Translations under genes and position numbers: made by a program
Shown here: piece by piece, positions 52,465-59,572 of the stretch
Layout: each line of letters starts with the position of its first letter
Numbering within the stretch: position 1 is the first letter of the stretch
Notes under the pieces: model-generated
Databases searched by the model: none
The model's input: only the letters and a program-made list of their open reading frames with translations
Told to the model about the DNA's origin: nothing
From: Paludisphaera borealis
Lineage (GTDB): Bacteria > Planctomycetota > Planctomycetia > Isosphaerales > Isosphaeraceae
DNA length: 64,000 nucleotides
Direction: 5' to 3'
Assembly (NCBI RefSeq): GCF_001956985.1
Contig: NZ_CP019082.1
Span: 2,356,001-2,420,000 of the forward strand

Positions 52465-52923
52465 TCAGCGTCCGGAGGCGACGGGCGAAGCCGTCGCCTC
52501 CAGTTCCTCCAACTCCGCCAGGGCGAGTCTGTAAAAGCTGTGCTTGGGGCCTCCGCCGTCCTTGATCCAGCGGAGGTTCATCTTCGCCTCGTCGATCCAG
52601 CCGGCGATGAGCTGATCGAGGGCGAGATCGAAGCGGACGTCGGCCATCATGCCCGGGCCGGTCGCCCGCTCGTGGAGCGCCTTCTCGTCGATCTCACGCC
52701 GCGGGAAGCTCACGACCGGGTACGGCCAATGCGTCTTATCGGCCTGCCAGTCGGCGGCGTCGAGTAGCACTTTCGCCGCGTCGTCCTGCTTCAGGCGACG
52801 CGCGCCCAGGCTCGCGGCGAGGACCGCCCGCATGGAGACGTCTCCCTTCCATCCCACCAACTCGATCGCCAGAGCCTGGGCAGCGAGTCGGGGCTTGCCA
52901 TGCTCATTCGGTTGGAGAGGTGC
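52465..52923 (-). pseudogene. 3' remnant of a TPR-type protein gene
   Basis: Only the C-terminal part of a protein. The frame runs without a good start up to the stop codon of the HxlR gene (52924-52926), and the first visible residues (NEHGKPRLAAQALAIEL) already read like the inside of a helical repeat. The end (KDGGGPKHSFYRLALAELEELE) resembles the C-terminus of NlpI/TPR proteins that are common in this group. ATG 52860 could restart a 131-residue fragment. The 5' part is not found elsewhere in the window. Probably cut off when the HxlR/DsbA/monooxygenase cassette arrived. The RND gene ends 11 bp away in convergent direction. Confidence 0.6.
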
Positions 52924-53295
52924 TCACTTCCGCCGATGTGCCTTTAGGCGATTCGCCTGGACGGCGTCAAGGTCATTCGAGTGCTGGGTGGCCCAGCGAC
53001 ACAATGCTGTGACTGGTTCCAGATAGATCCGCCCCAATGCAGTCAAGTCGTACTCGACTTTGGGCGGTACTTCAGCGTACACAGTCCGCAGGAGGAGTCC
53101 GCCTTCCTCCAAAGCGCGGAGCGTCTGCGTCAGCATTTTCTTCGAGATGTCCGGCAGATGACGCTGTATTTCCCCGTACCGTCTCGTGCCCTGACCGAGG
53201 ATGTAGAGGACGATGGGCGTCCACTTGTCCCCGATCAGGTCGAACAGGCGGCGAGACGGATAGTCCTCGTTGTAAACGGTCGTTTGGTCCATCAT
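52924..53295 (-). CDS. HxlR-family transcriptional regulator
   Basis: A 123-residue winged-helix regulator. Core: FDLIGDKWTPIVLYILGQGTRRYGEIQRHLPDISKKM with the family-typical DKW, then the wing LLLRTVYAEVPPKVEYDLTALG. HxlR proteins often respond to aldehydes, quinones or thiol stress. It is divergent from a DsbA-type oxidoreductase and FAD monooxygenase, which it probably controls via the palindrome at 53315-53330. GGAAG sits just upstream of two adjacent ATGs (53295, 53292), the second having better spacing. Its stop lies in the same frame as the TPR remnant behind it, marking the cassette border. Confidence 0.92.
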   Translation of the reverse strand: MMDQTTVYNEDYPSRRLFDLIGDKWTPIVLYILGQGTRRYGEIQRHLPDISKKMLTQTLRALEEGGLLLRTVYAEVPPKVEYDLTALGRIYLEPVTALCRWATQHSNDLDAVQANRLKAHRRK

Positions 53296-53314
53296 GGCTT
53301 CCAGTGGCGACTAG

Positions 53315-53330
53315 GGAACCAATAGGTTCC
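53315..53330. promoter_or_regulatory. Candidate HxlR operator
   Basis: GGAACC-AATA-GGTTCC, a perfect 6-bp palindrome in the 86-bp gap between hxlR and the dsbA-like gene. A second inverted repeat TGCTGCT (53335-53341) / AGCAGCA (53351-53357) follows in the leader of the plus-strand gene. Confidence 0.5.
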
Positions 53331-53381
53331 TACTTGCTGCTCAGTGCCTTAGCAGCAGATCATACTCCAAGGAGAAAAACC

Positions 53382-54077
53382 ATGACCTTGACCGTTGACG
53401 TGACCTCCGACGTGATCTGTCCGTGGTGCTATGTCGGCAAGCGGCGGCTGGAGAAGGCCGTCGCCGCACTCGCCGGGCGTGGGGATGTGCGGGTGCGCTG
53501 GCATCCGTTCGAACTCAACCCCCGGATGCCCAAGGAGGGTATGAATCGCAGGGAGTACCGCACCGCCAAGTTCGGAAGCTGGGCGCGGTCGTTGGCGCTC
53601 GACTCTCAAGTAGCGGCAGTAGGCCGGACCGAGGGTATCCTGTTCGCCTTCGACAAGATCGAGCGCACGCCCAACACCTTCGACGCTCACCGCCTCATCT
53701 GGCTGGCCGACCAAGAAGGCGTGCAGGACGCCGTCGTGGAGGCGTTGTTCCGGGCGTATTTCACCGAGGGCCGGGACATCAGCCACCCCCCAACGCTGCT
53801 CGAAGTGGTCGCCGGGGCCGGCCTAGACCGGGGCCGAGCCGAAGCGATGCTGAAAGATGACGACGGGATCGAGGCTATTCGGAAAGCCGAAGAGCATGCA
53901 CGGTCGTCAGGAGTGCAGGGCGTGCCGTATTTTCTCGTCAACAACAAGTTCGCGCTCCCAGGTGCGCAAGACGCATCGGCGTTCCTCGCGGCCTTCGACC
54001 GGACCGGGGCCAAGTCGCCGACCGCCGATGAGGGGAGCGTCTGCAAGATCGGCGAGGGAGGGATGCCGTCATGTTGA
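53382..54077 (+). CDS. DsbA/FrnE-family oxidoreductase
   Basis: A 231-residue cytosolic thioredoxin-fold protein of the FrnE type. The active-site CPWC lies in DVICPWCYVGKRRLE at the end of the first strand, and the cis-Pro region is SSGVQGVPYFLVNNKFALPG. No signal peptide. FrnE-like proteins act in disulfide/isomerase chemistry, in polyketide tailoring and in stress defence. ATG 53382 is clear because of AAGGAGAAAAACC directly upstream. The end overlaps the start of the monooxygenase gene by 7 bp, so the two are one operon. Divergent from the HxlR gene. Confidence 0.92.
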   Translation: MTLTVDVTSDVICPWCYVGKRRLEKAVAALAGRGDVRVRWHPFELNPRMPKEGMNRREYRTAKFGSWARSLALDSQVAAVGRTEGILFAFDKIERTPNTFDAHRLIWLADQEGVQDAVVEALFRAYFTEGRDISHPPTLLEVVAGAGLDRGRAEAMLKDDDGIEAIRKAEEHARSSGVQGVPYFLVNNKFALPGAQDASAFLAAFDRTGAKSPTADEGSVCKIGEGGMPSC

Positions 54078-55222
54078 AGAGGAACGGACCGGCCTTGAAG
54101 GTGGTCGTGGCGGGCGGCTCGCTCGGCGGTTTATTCAACGCCATTGCCTTGCGTTCGCTCGGCTGCGAGGTCGAGGTTTTCGAGAAATCGTCTGGGCTGA
54201 TGAAGGATCGGGGCGCGGGAATCGTATTCCAGCAGGAGGTCGCCGAGTTTCTGACCCGGTACGAAGTCGCCCCGCTGGAAGCCGTCGTCGTGCCCGTCCG
54301 CGCGCGCCGCTACCTAGCCGCAGACGATTCGGTGGCGCAAGAAGGGCCTATGCCCCAGGCGATGACTTCTTGGGACGTGCTCTACCGGAAACTCCGTGCC
54401 GCCTTCAGCAACGACCACTATCACGTCGGCGTCCCACTGACCGGGTTCGAGCCGGTCAATGACAAAGTGAATGTTCGGTTCGACGACGGGCGGGAAGTCA
54501 CTTGCGACCTGTTAGTGGGTGCGGATGGCCCCAGTTCGACGGTACGGCGACAACTCTTGCCGGGCTTGCGGTCGGAGTATGCCGGCTACGTCGCATGGCG
54601 AGGTGTTGTGTTGGAACACCAGGCCCCCGATCTCGCCGCCGAATTCGTCGACCACTTTACCTTTTTCCAGGCCCCACACACGCACATTCTCTGTTACCTC
54701 ATTCCTGGCCCGGACGGGTCACTCACGCCAGGGCGTCGGCGGCTCAATTGGGTCTGGTACTTGAACGCCGCCCTCGGCGAGGAGCTCGACCGCGTGTTGA
54801 CCGACAAAGACGGGCGGCGGCGGGAGTTTTCGGTGCCGCAGGGGTTCGTCGCCCCCGACATGCTCGACTGGCTGCACCACCAGGCCCACCACACCCTGCC
54901 TCAGACCTTCCTTCGGCTGGTCAAGGCGACCGGCGATCCGTTCGTCCAAACGATCCACGACCTCGCCGTGCCGAACATGGCCTTTGGGCGGACGTGCCTG
55001 ACCGGAGATGCCGCATTCGTCCCCAGGCCCCACACGGCGGCGAGTACGGCCAAGGCCGCAGCCAACACCCTCGCCCTCGCGGACTGCTTGACCGCTGCCA
55101 AAGGCGACGTGGTTGAGGCGCTGAGGCGATGGGAACCGGCCCAACTCGATCTGGGAAGACGACTCAGGCAGCTCGGTCAACGTCTTGGTGATCGGTCGCA
55201 GTTCGGAAAGGAACAGTCATGA
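54071..55222 (+). CDS. FAD-dependent monooxygenase (aromatic hydroxylase class)
   Basis: A 383-residue group A flavin monooxygenase. The dinucleotide fold VVVAGGSLGGLFNAIAL, the FAD/NAD(P)H motif LLVGADGPSSTVRR and the second FAD site CLTGDAAFVPRPHTAAST are present. The sequence is close in kind to 2,6-dihydroxypyridine hydroxylase and related enzymes, so an aromatic or heteroaromatic substrate is likely. The gene overlaps the DsbA-type gene by 7 bp. Its stop overlaps the ATG of a third, cut-off frame. The pairing with HxlR regulation fits defence against, or catabolism of, an aromatic compound. Confidence 0.9.
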   Translation: MLKRNGPALKVVVAGGSLGGLFNAIALRSLGCEVEVFEKSSGLMKDRGAGIVFQQEVAEFLTRYEVAPLEAVVVPVRARRYLAADDSVAQEGPMPQAMTSWDVLYRKLRAAFSNDHYHVGVPLTGFEPVNDKVNVRFDDGREVTCDLLVGADGPSSTVRRQLLPGLRSEYAGYVAWRGVVLEHQAPDLAAEFVDHFTFFQAPHTHILCYLIPGPDGSLTPGRRRLNWVWYLNAALGEELDRVLTDKDGRRREFSVPQGFVAPDMLDWLHHQAHHTLPQTFLRLVKATGDPFVQTIHDLAVPNMAFGRTCLTGDAAFVPRPHTAASTAKAAANTLALADCLTAAKGDVVEALRRWEPAQLDLGRRLRQLGQRLGDRSQFGKEQS

Positions 55223-55251
55223 CCTTCAAGAAAGGTCGCCCCACCCCATGA
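55219..55251 (+). pseudogene. 5' stub of a truncated third operon gene
   Basis: ATG 55219 overlaps the monooxygenase stop (ATGA) and has AAAGGAAC as ribosome site. It encodes only MTFKKGRPTP before a stop that lies within a CCATGAAAATGG repeat. The operon-like start, then sudden change to repeat DNA, suggests that the body of the gene was lost. A chance frame is possible. Confidence 0.4.
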
Positions 55252-55516
55252 AAATGGAGGTTCGGGGTGGCGCGGGTGGCCTCCGAATGGAAACCCTCAT
55301 GACGCCGTGACGACCCCCCCGGCCTCATGAAAATCGGGGGCTTTTCGCCTGGCGTCACGACCGGGTCCGGTAGGGGCGCCCCTTGTGGGTGCCCGGTTCG
55401 TTTCACGTCGAGCGCTCACGCTCGGCGATCGGGCGGGCACCCACAAGGGGCGCCCCTACGGCAAACCACGGACCGGAATTTTCAGAGCAAGAGGACACCC
55501 AGCCTCATGAAAATGG
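55246..55516 (+). repeat. Three copies of a CATGAAAAT(G/C)G hairpin motif
   Basis: Copies at 55246-55257, 55326-55335 and 55506-55516, each with C-rich sequence before and G-rich sequence after, so that CCCCAT/ATGG-type stems close on a GAAA tetraloop. A fourth, best-paired copy is at 58035-58061. The repeated unit is probably a REP-like or mobile-element-derived hairpin family. Confidence 0.6.
55370..55459. repeat. Long inverted repeat (26-bp perfect arms), REP/MITE-like
   Basis: Left arm 55370-55395 (GTAGGGGCGCCCCTTGTGGG start) and right arm 55434-55459 are perfect reverse complements. The 38-base loop holds its own CGAGCG-CTCA-CGCTCG hairpin (55409-55424). No frame. Such GTAGGGGCGCCCC hairpins occur repeatedly in intergenic DNA of several phyla and are probably non-autonomous elements. 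Confidence 0.85.
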
Positions 55517-55679
55517 GGCATCGCGGCGGCCGGGTTCGTAATGGGGCGTGCCCTCGGCGCTCAAAGCCTATTTTCAGATCAAGCAAGCCGCCGTTCTCCA
55601 CATCCGAATCCAAATCCGACTCGAACGCTCCGGCGACTTTTCTTCTTGCAAATCCCTGAGCGGGAGTTGGAGATCGCTT

Positions 55680-55792
55680 AGAGTCTGTCTCGCAACGGGA
55701 GGGCGAGGCTCCCGCCGAGCCGGAATTCACCGCCGCGCCCGGCTCGGCGGGAGCCTCGCCCTCCCGTTATACGCGCATGTGGGACAGACTCT
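55680..55792. repeat. MITE-like element with terminal and internal inverted repeats
   Basis: Terminal arms AGAGTCTGTC (55680-55689) and GACAGACTCT (55783-55792), inner perfect 30-bp arms 55694-55723 and 55739-55768 around a 15-base centre. The terminal similarity continues outward (CTTAGAGTCTGTCTC and, read from the other end, CTGAGAGTCTGTCCC). Its last base is the first base of the glycosyltransferase stop codon, so it can also serve as that gene's terminator. Confidence 0.85.
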
Positions 55793-57006
55793 CAGACCGA
55801 CGACTCGGCCCGTTCGCGAGCCCGGAAGGCCGGCGAGGCGATGGCCAGAAGCTTTTCGAGAGTGCGGGCCCAGCTCCGCTCCTCGTCGTAAAGCTGGGCG
55901 CGGTGTTCGTCGCCCGCATTGACCGTCGCCTCGTAAAATTCGGGGTCGTCTGCCAACCTTGCGATCGCCGCGGCGTAGGCCGAGGCGTCTTCCGGAGGGA
56001 CCACGACGACGCCGTCGCCGAAGTACTCCACCGCGGGGCAGACCGACGAGGTGATCACCGGCTTCCACGCCAGGACCCCTTCGGCGACCACCTTGTTGAA
56101 ACCCTCGGCGAACTCTCTGCGCGTGGGCACGATCAAGGCGAAGGCCGAGCGAAAAATCGATCCCAACTCCGGCTGCGTGACGTAGCCATGGAACCGAAAG
56201 TCGTCGGCGAGGCCGACCATCTCGCACTTCGCCTTCATATCCTCGAGCGCCCCACCGTCGCCGCACACCTCGAACAGGAGATCGTTCCTCCCCTGCTCGC
56301 GGAGTTGCCTGGCGATTTCGATCAGGTCGAACGCCCCCTTGTCGACCTCGATCCGGCCGACGAACAGAATCCGTCTCCGCTCGCCCTCGCGCGGAGCTTG
56401 CCGCGACTCGGAGTTCTCGAAGGTGCCGGGAAGGTACGTCGGCAGGAACACGCCGATGGGAAGGGCGTCGCCCGCGATCGACCGCACCTGCCGCGCGATC
56501 TCGTCGGAGACGCACATGACCCCGACGGTGCAGCGCCGGAAGAACCAGCCGTTGAGCTTCAGCGCCATCCGATGACGGAGCCCGGGCGGACGGTCGCTCG
56601 CCCACAACGTGCAATGAATCGACGGAATGACCTTCACCCCGAGGAACGCGGCCGGGAACAGGAGATACCAGGCGCCGTCGTCGGAGAGCACCATCGCCTT
56701 CGCCCGCGAGCGAAGCACCGCCAGACTCAGCCGGAGGTGATACCACAAGTTCCCGAGCCGATAGCGAATCCCGCCAGAATTCAGCCAACTCCTCGGCCAG
56801 TTCTCGATCTCAACCCGTCCCGCGGCGAACGAGCCCTCCTCCCGAAAGACCGTGACCACCGTCGCGTCGAGATCCAGCTTGCGACACACGTCGAAGAACT
56901 GGCCGGAGTACGTCATCGAGATCTGGCTCGGGTCTTGCTCGCCCCGAAGATAATGTCGATACGTCCCTATGACATTCCCCGGTCCGGCTGCATAGAAGAT
57001 CCTCAT
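55792..57006 (-). CDS. Family 4 glycosyltransferase
   Basis: A 404-residue GT-B glycosyltransferase (GT4). The C-terminal nucleotide-sugar domain has RRILFVGRIEVDKGAFDLIE and the EGFNKVVAEGVLAWKPVI segment, where the usual Glu-x7-Glu motif is found. The N-terminal acceptor domain starts with MRIFYAAGPGNVIGTYRHY, which supports ATG 57006 over ATG 57108. Probable role in exopolysaccharide or glycan synthesis; sugar and acceptor unknown. It is isolated between repeats, with no polysaccharide gene nearby. Its stop touches the MITE-like element. Confidence 0.9.
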   Translation of the reverse strand: MRIFYAAGPGNVIGTYRHYLRGEQDPSQISMTYSGQFFDVCRKLDLDATVVTVFREEGSFAAGRVEIENWPRSWLNSGGIRYRLGNLWYHLRLSLAVLRSRAKAMVLSDDGAWYLLFPAAFLGVKVIPSIHCTLWASDRPPGLRHRMALKLNGWFFRRCTVGVMCVSDEIARQVRSIAGDALPIGVFLPTYLPGTFENSESRQAPREGERRRILFVGRIEVDKGAFDLIEIARQLREQGRNDLLFEVCGDGGALEDMKAKCEMVGLADDFRFHGYVTQPELGSIFRSAFALIVPTRREFAEGFNKVVAEGVLAWKPVITSSVCPAVEYFGDGVVVVPPEDASAYAAAIARLADDPEFYEATVNAGDEHRAQLYDEERSWARTLEKLLAIASPAFRARERAESSV

Positions 57007-58034
57007 CGCGACGCGACTCCTGAACGATCCCGTCTCAAGATCCCGTACCTCGTTCCAAACCAAACGACCCGGCGATTCATCGGCGCGCTCCCAGCGAAGC
57101 CCAATCATAGACCTTGCCGTGAATTCGATAAATTAAAAACCATCAACATTCTCGACTTATTCAACCCGAACGGCCGAGACACGACGACGATCGACCATTG
57201 CCTCACGCACGACGGCAGAACGTCATCCACTTCGAACGAGAGAACGCATCGACTGCTTCGGACGAGCGTCGAATTCAGACCTAACCGATTTTATGGCAAA
57301 GTTTTACAGATGAAGGACCGCGATCGTCCCAAGCGAAGTCGAAGGGACGAGCCGGCGATCCGTTCGCATAAATGGTCGTTGCTGACTATCGCAACGATCC
57401 GAAGATCATACTACGAATTAATGTCTACGGACAACCGATGAGGCGTCGACGCCACTGCGCGTCGCGCGCCCCCGACTCCGCTCCCGGTCCGACGCGGCAA
57501 GGGCTGTTCGCCGAAGCATGGCTTCATGGGCGACTGCACCTTGCAAGACCATCCAGCCAGGCGGTGGCGATATCGTCCTGACGGGTTTCCATGTCGATCG
57601 GATTCCGGTGGTCCGTGCGCGATCAGCTCGTTGAACTGGGTGTTTCTGTCGTAAATTCAAAGGAGGGAGGCTCGCGCCCCAGCGCAGCCCTTCGCTCTTT
57701 CCCAATCCGGATGCGGCCCCCACGCGGGGACAGCCGTACAAATTCGCGCGAACGAACCCAATTTCCGAGGCGCGTCTCCCCCTGGAAGCCGACGCCGACC
57801 GAGGCGGATTCCAGGCTGGGGCTGGTCGCGTGCGAAAGCCTGGGAGGCTCGCGGAATCGACGATACTCCGCCAAACGAAGCCAACTCCCCGCGACTGCAA
57901 GACCATGGGTAATCAGACTTTACATTCGTTTCCCAGCAACCTGATACGCCGAACGAAGCCAACGCCCCGTCGGGCCTCGCCCTTGCGGAATCCTCCGTTT
58001 CTGAGCGATCGAACTGTCATGAGCCTTTGGCTCA
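57007..58034. other. Gene-poor, repeat-bearing region upstream of the IS110 element
   Basis: Left part (57100-57430) is unusually AT-rich for the window and probably carries the glycosyltransferase promoter; it has a small hairpin TCGTTGC/GCAACGA at 57376-57397. The right part returns to high GC and holds three copies of the CGAACGAAGCCAA-type motif. Frames of up to 160 codons (for example 57418-57906 minus) lack ribosome sites and are Arg/Ser/Pro-rich, so they are not called. Confidence 0.5.
57749..57962 (+). repeat. Dispersed C(G/A)AACGAA(G/C)CCAA motif
   Basis: Copies at 57749-57761 (CGAACGAACCCAA), 57872-57884 (CAAACGAAGCCAA) and 57950-57962 (CGAACGAAGCCAA). An exact copy of the last one is at 59535-59547, on the other side of the IS110 transposase. 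The motif could be part of a dispersed repeat that the element uses as target. Confidence 0.55.
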
Positions 58035-58061
58035 CCCCGACCCATGAAAATGGGTTCGGGG
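58035..58061 (+). repeat. GAAA-tetraloop hairpin, best-paired copy
   Basis: CCCCGA plus CCCAT pair with ATGGG and TTCGGGG around a GAAA loop, with one bulged T. Same CCATGAAAATGG core as the copies at 55246-55516. Confidence 0.65.
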
Positions 58062-58288
58062 TTGGTTATGCTGTGGGGGTCCGGCCCTGGGCGAGAGGCC
58101 GTCATTGGCTTTGGTGTCGCGAACCCGCGATCGAACTTGGTCCCGGCCTCGGCTCGACTTCATGTCGAACCCCGTCCTGTCGCCCCCCGGAAGCGGGGAA
58201 GCACGTAGAAGAAACTGCTTTACGCCCCGAGGTCGTCCCACCGGCTCGGACTGCTTCGTTTCCGACCACTCGAGTTGGAGGGGACGTC
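58035..58288 (+). ncRNA. Candidate bridge RNA region of the IS110 element
   Basis: IS110-group elements are known to encode a guide (bridge) RNA in the non-coding DNA before the recombinase gene. Here 254 bp without a gene contain a row of hairpins: 58035-58061 (GAAA loop), TCGCG-AACC-CGCGA (58117-58130), TCGAC-TTCAT-GTCGA (58154-58168) and CCCC/GGGG near 58184-58198. Position and structure fit; target- and donor-binding loops were not matched to flanks. Confidence 0.35.
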
Positions 58289-59437
58289 ATGGACATCGTT
58301 CACGATCGCTGCGCCGGGCTCGACGTCCACAAGAAGACCGTCGTCGCCTGCGTCCGCCACATCAACCCCGACGGCTCGGTCGCCTCGGTGGTCCACACCT
58401 TCGGCACGATGACCGCGGACTTGCTGGCCCTGGCCGACTGGCTCGACGCCCACGGCGTCCGCGAGGTCGCCATGGAGAGTACGGGCGTCTACTGGAAGCC
58501 GATCTTCCACATCCTGGAAGGGCGATTCGACGTGATGCTGGTCAACGCCGGGCGGCTCAAGCAGGTCCCCGGCCGCAAGACCGACGTCAAGGACGCCGAG
58601 TGGATCGCCCAGTTGCTCCAGCACGGCCTGCTGTCGCCCAGCTTCATCCCCAAGCCGGAGATCCGCGAGCTTCGCGACCTGACCCGGCAGCGCACCGAGT
58701 TGGTCCGCGACCGCGCCGCGGTGGCCAATCGCCTCCAGAAGACGCTGGAGGACGCCAACGTCAAGCTGGGGTCGGTGGCCAGCGACGTCCTGGGGGCCTC
58801 GGGGCGCGCCATGATCCGGGCGATCATCGACGGCCAGGACGACCCGGAGAAGCTGGCCGATCTGGCCAAGCAGCGGCTCCGGGGCAAGATCCCCGAGCTG
58901 AGGCGGGCGCTGTTGGGCCGGGTCACCGACCACCACCGCTTCGTGCTCCGGCTGCTGACGGATCAGATCGACGCGTTGGAACGCCTGATCGAGCGGCTGG
59001 ACGAGCGGATCGACGAGGCCATGAGGCCGTTCGACGAGGCGGCGGGCCGGCTCCAGGGGATCCCCGGAGTGGGGGATCGGGCGGCGGAGGTGATCGTGGG
59101 GGAGATCGGGCCGGACGTGGAGTCGTTCCCGACCGCGGGCCACCTCTGCTCCTGGGCGGGGCTGTGCCCGGGCAACGACCAAAGCGCCGGCAAACGCCGC
59201 AGCGGCAAGACGACCAAGGGGAGTCCGTGGCTGCGTTCGCTCCTGGTGCAGTCGGCGTGGTCGGCCAGCCACGCCAAGAACACCGCCTTCAGCATCTGCT
59301 ACCGTCGATGGGTCCCACGACTCGGGAAAAAGAAGGCTCTGATCGCCGTGGCGCACAAGATCCTGGTGGTGATCTGGCACCTGCTCAAGAACGGGGCCGA
59401 CTACCGCGAACGCCAACTACCAGCCCCTGCAGCCTGA
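58289..59437 (+). CDS. IS110-family transposase (bridge-RNA-guided type recombinase)
   Basis: A 382-residue protein with the RuvC-like DEDD domain first: Asp12 in AGLDVHKKTVVACV, Glu63 in AMESTGVYWKP, Asp99 and Asp102 in GRKTDVKDAEWIA. The transposase_20 domain (GIPGVGDRAAEVIVGEIG, then CSWAGLCPGNDQSAGKRRSGK with the candidate catalytic Ser) follows. GGAGGGG precedes ATG 58289. The end after HLLKNGADYRERQ is shorter than in relatives known to me, which usually run about 30-40 residues further, so the C-terminus may be clipped or frameshifted. Otherwise the gene looks functional. Confidence 0.93.
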   Translation: MDIVHDRCAGLDVHKKTVVACVRHINPDGSVASVVHTFGTMTADLLALADWLDAHGVREVAMESTGVYWKPIFHILEGRFDVMLVNAGRLKQVPGRKTDVKDAEWIAQLLQHGLLSPSFIPKPEIRELRDLTRQRTELVRDRAAVANRLQKTLEDANVKLGSVASDVLGASGRAMIRAIIDGQDDPEKLADLAKQRLRGKIPELRRALLGRVTDHHRFVLRLLTDQIDALERLIERLDERIDEAMRPFDEAAGRLQGIPGVGDRAAEVIVGEIGPDVESFPTAGHLCSWAGLCPGNDQSAGKRRSGKTTKGSPWLRSLLVQSAWSASHAKNTAFSICYRRWVPRLGKKKALIAVAHKILVVIWHLLKNGADYRERQLPAPAA

Positions 59438-59534
59438 CACATGGCCCGGAAGATTTTCAGAAGAAGCCAATAACCGGGGGCGTTCAAGGGACGGCCGGCC
59501 AAGGATCGAAGGCGATGGAAGGGTGGTTCCTGGT

Positions 59535-59547
59535 CGAACGAAGCCAA
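59535..59547 (+). repeat. Right-hand copy of CGAACGAAGCCAA
   Basis: Exact 13-bp match to 57950-57962 in direct orientation, 98 bp after the transposase stop. Confidence 0.55.
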
Positions 59548-59572
59548 ACGGAATCCGCCCGGGTCGGGGTTC

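Larger units (their letters stand above)
57950..59547 (+). mobile_element. IS110-family insertion sequence (limits uncertain)
   Basis: Contains one DEDD-type transposase and a structured non-coding left part, but no terminal inverted repeats, as expected for IS110. The coordinates given are the two 13-bp direct copies of CGAACGAAGCCAA that bracket it; the real ends may lie inside. The element sits between a gene-poor repeat region and the 3' end of the propeller/HEAT gene. Confidence 0.45.

Noticed and set aside
55246-55792. CRISPR array
   Set aside because: The repeats are few, differently spaced, palindromic and of several kinds; no regular repeat-spacer pattern and no cas gene.
57418-57906. 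162-codon open frame (minus) in the gene-poor region
   Set aside because: Arg/Ser/Pro-rich, no ribosome site, overlaps dispersed repeat motifs.
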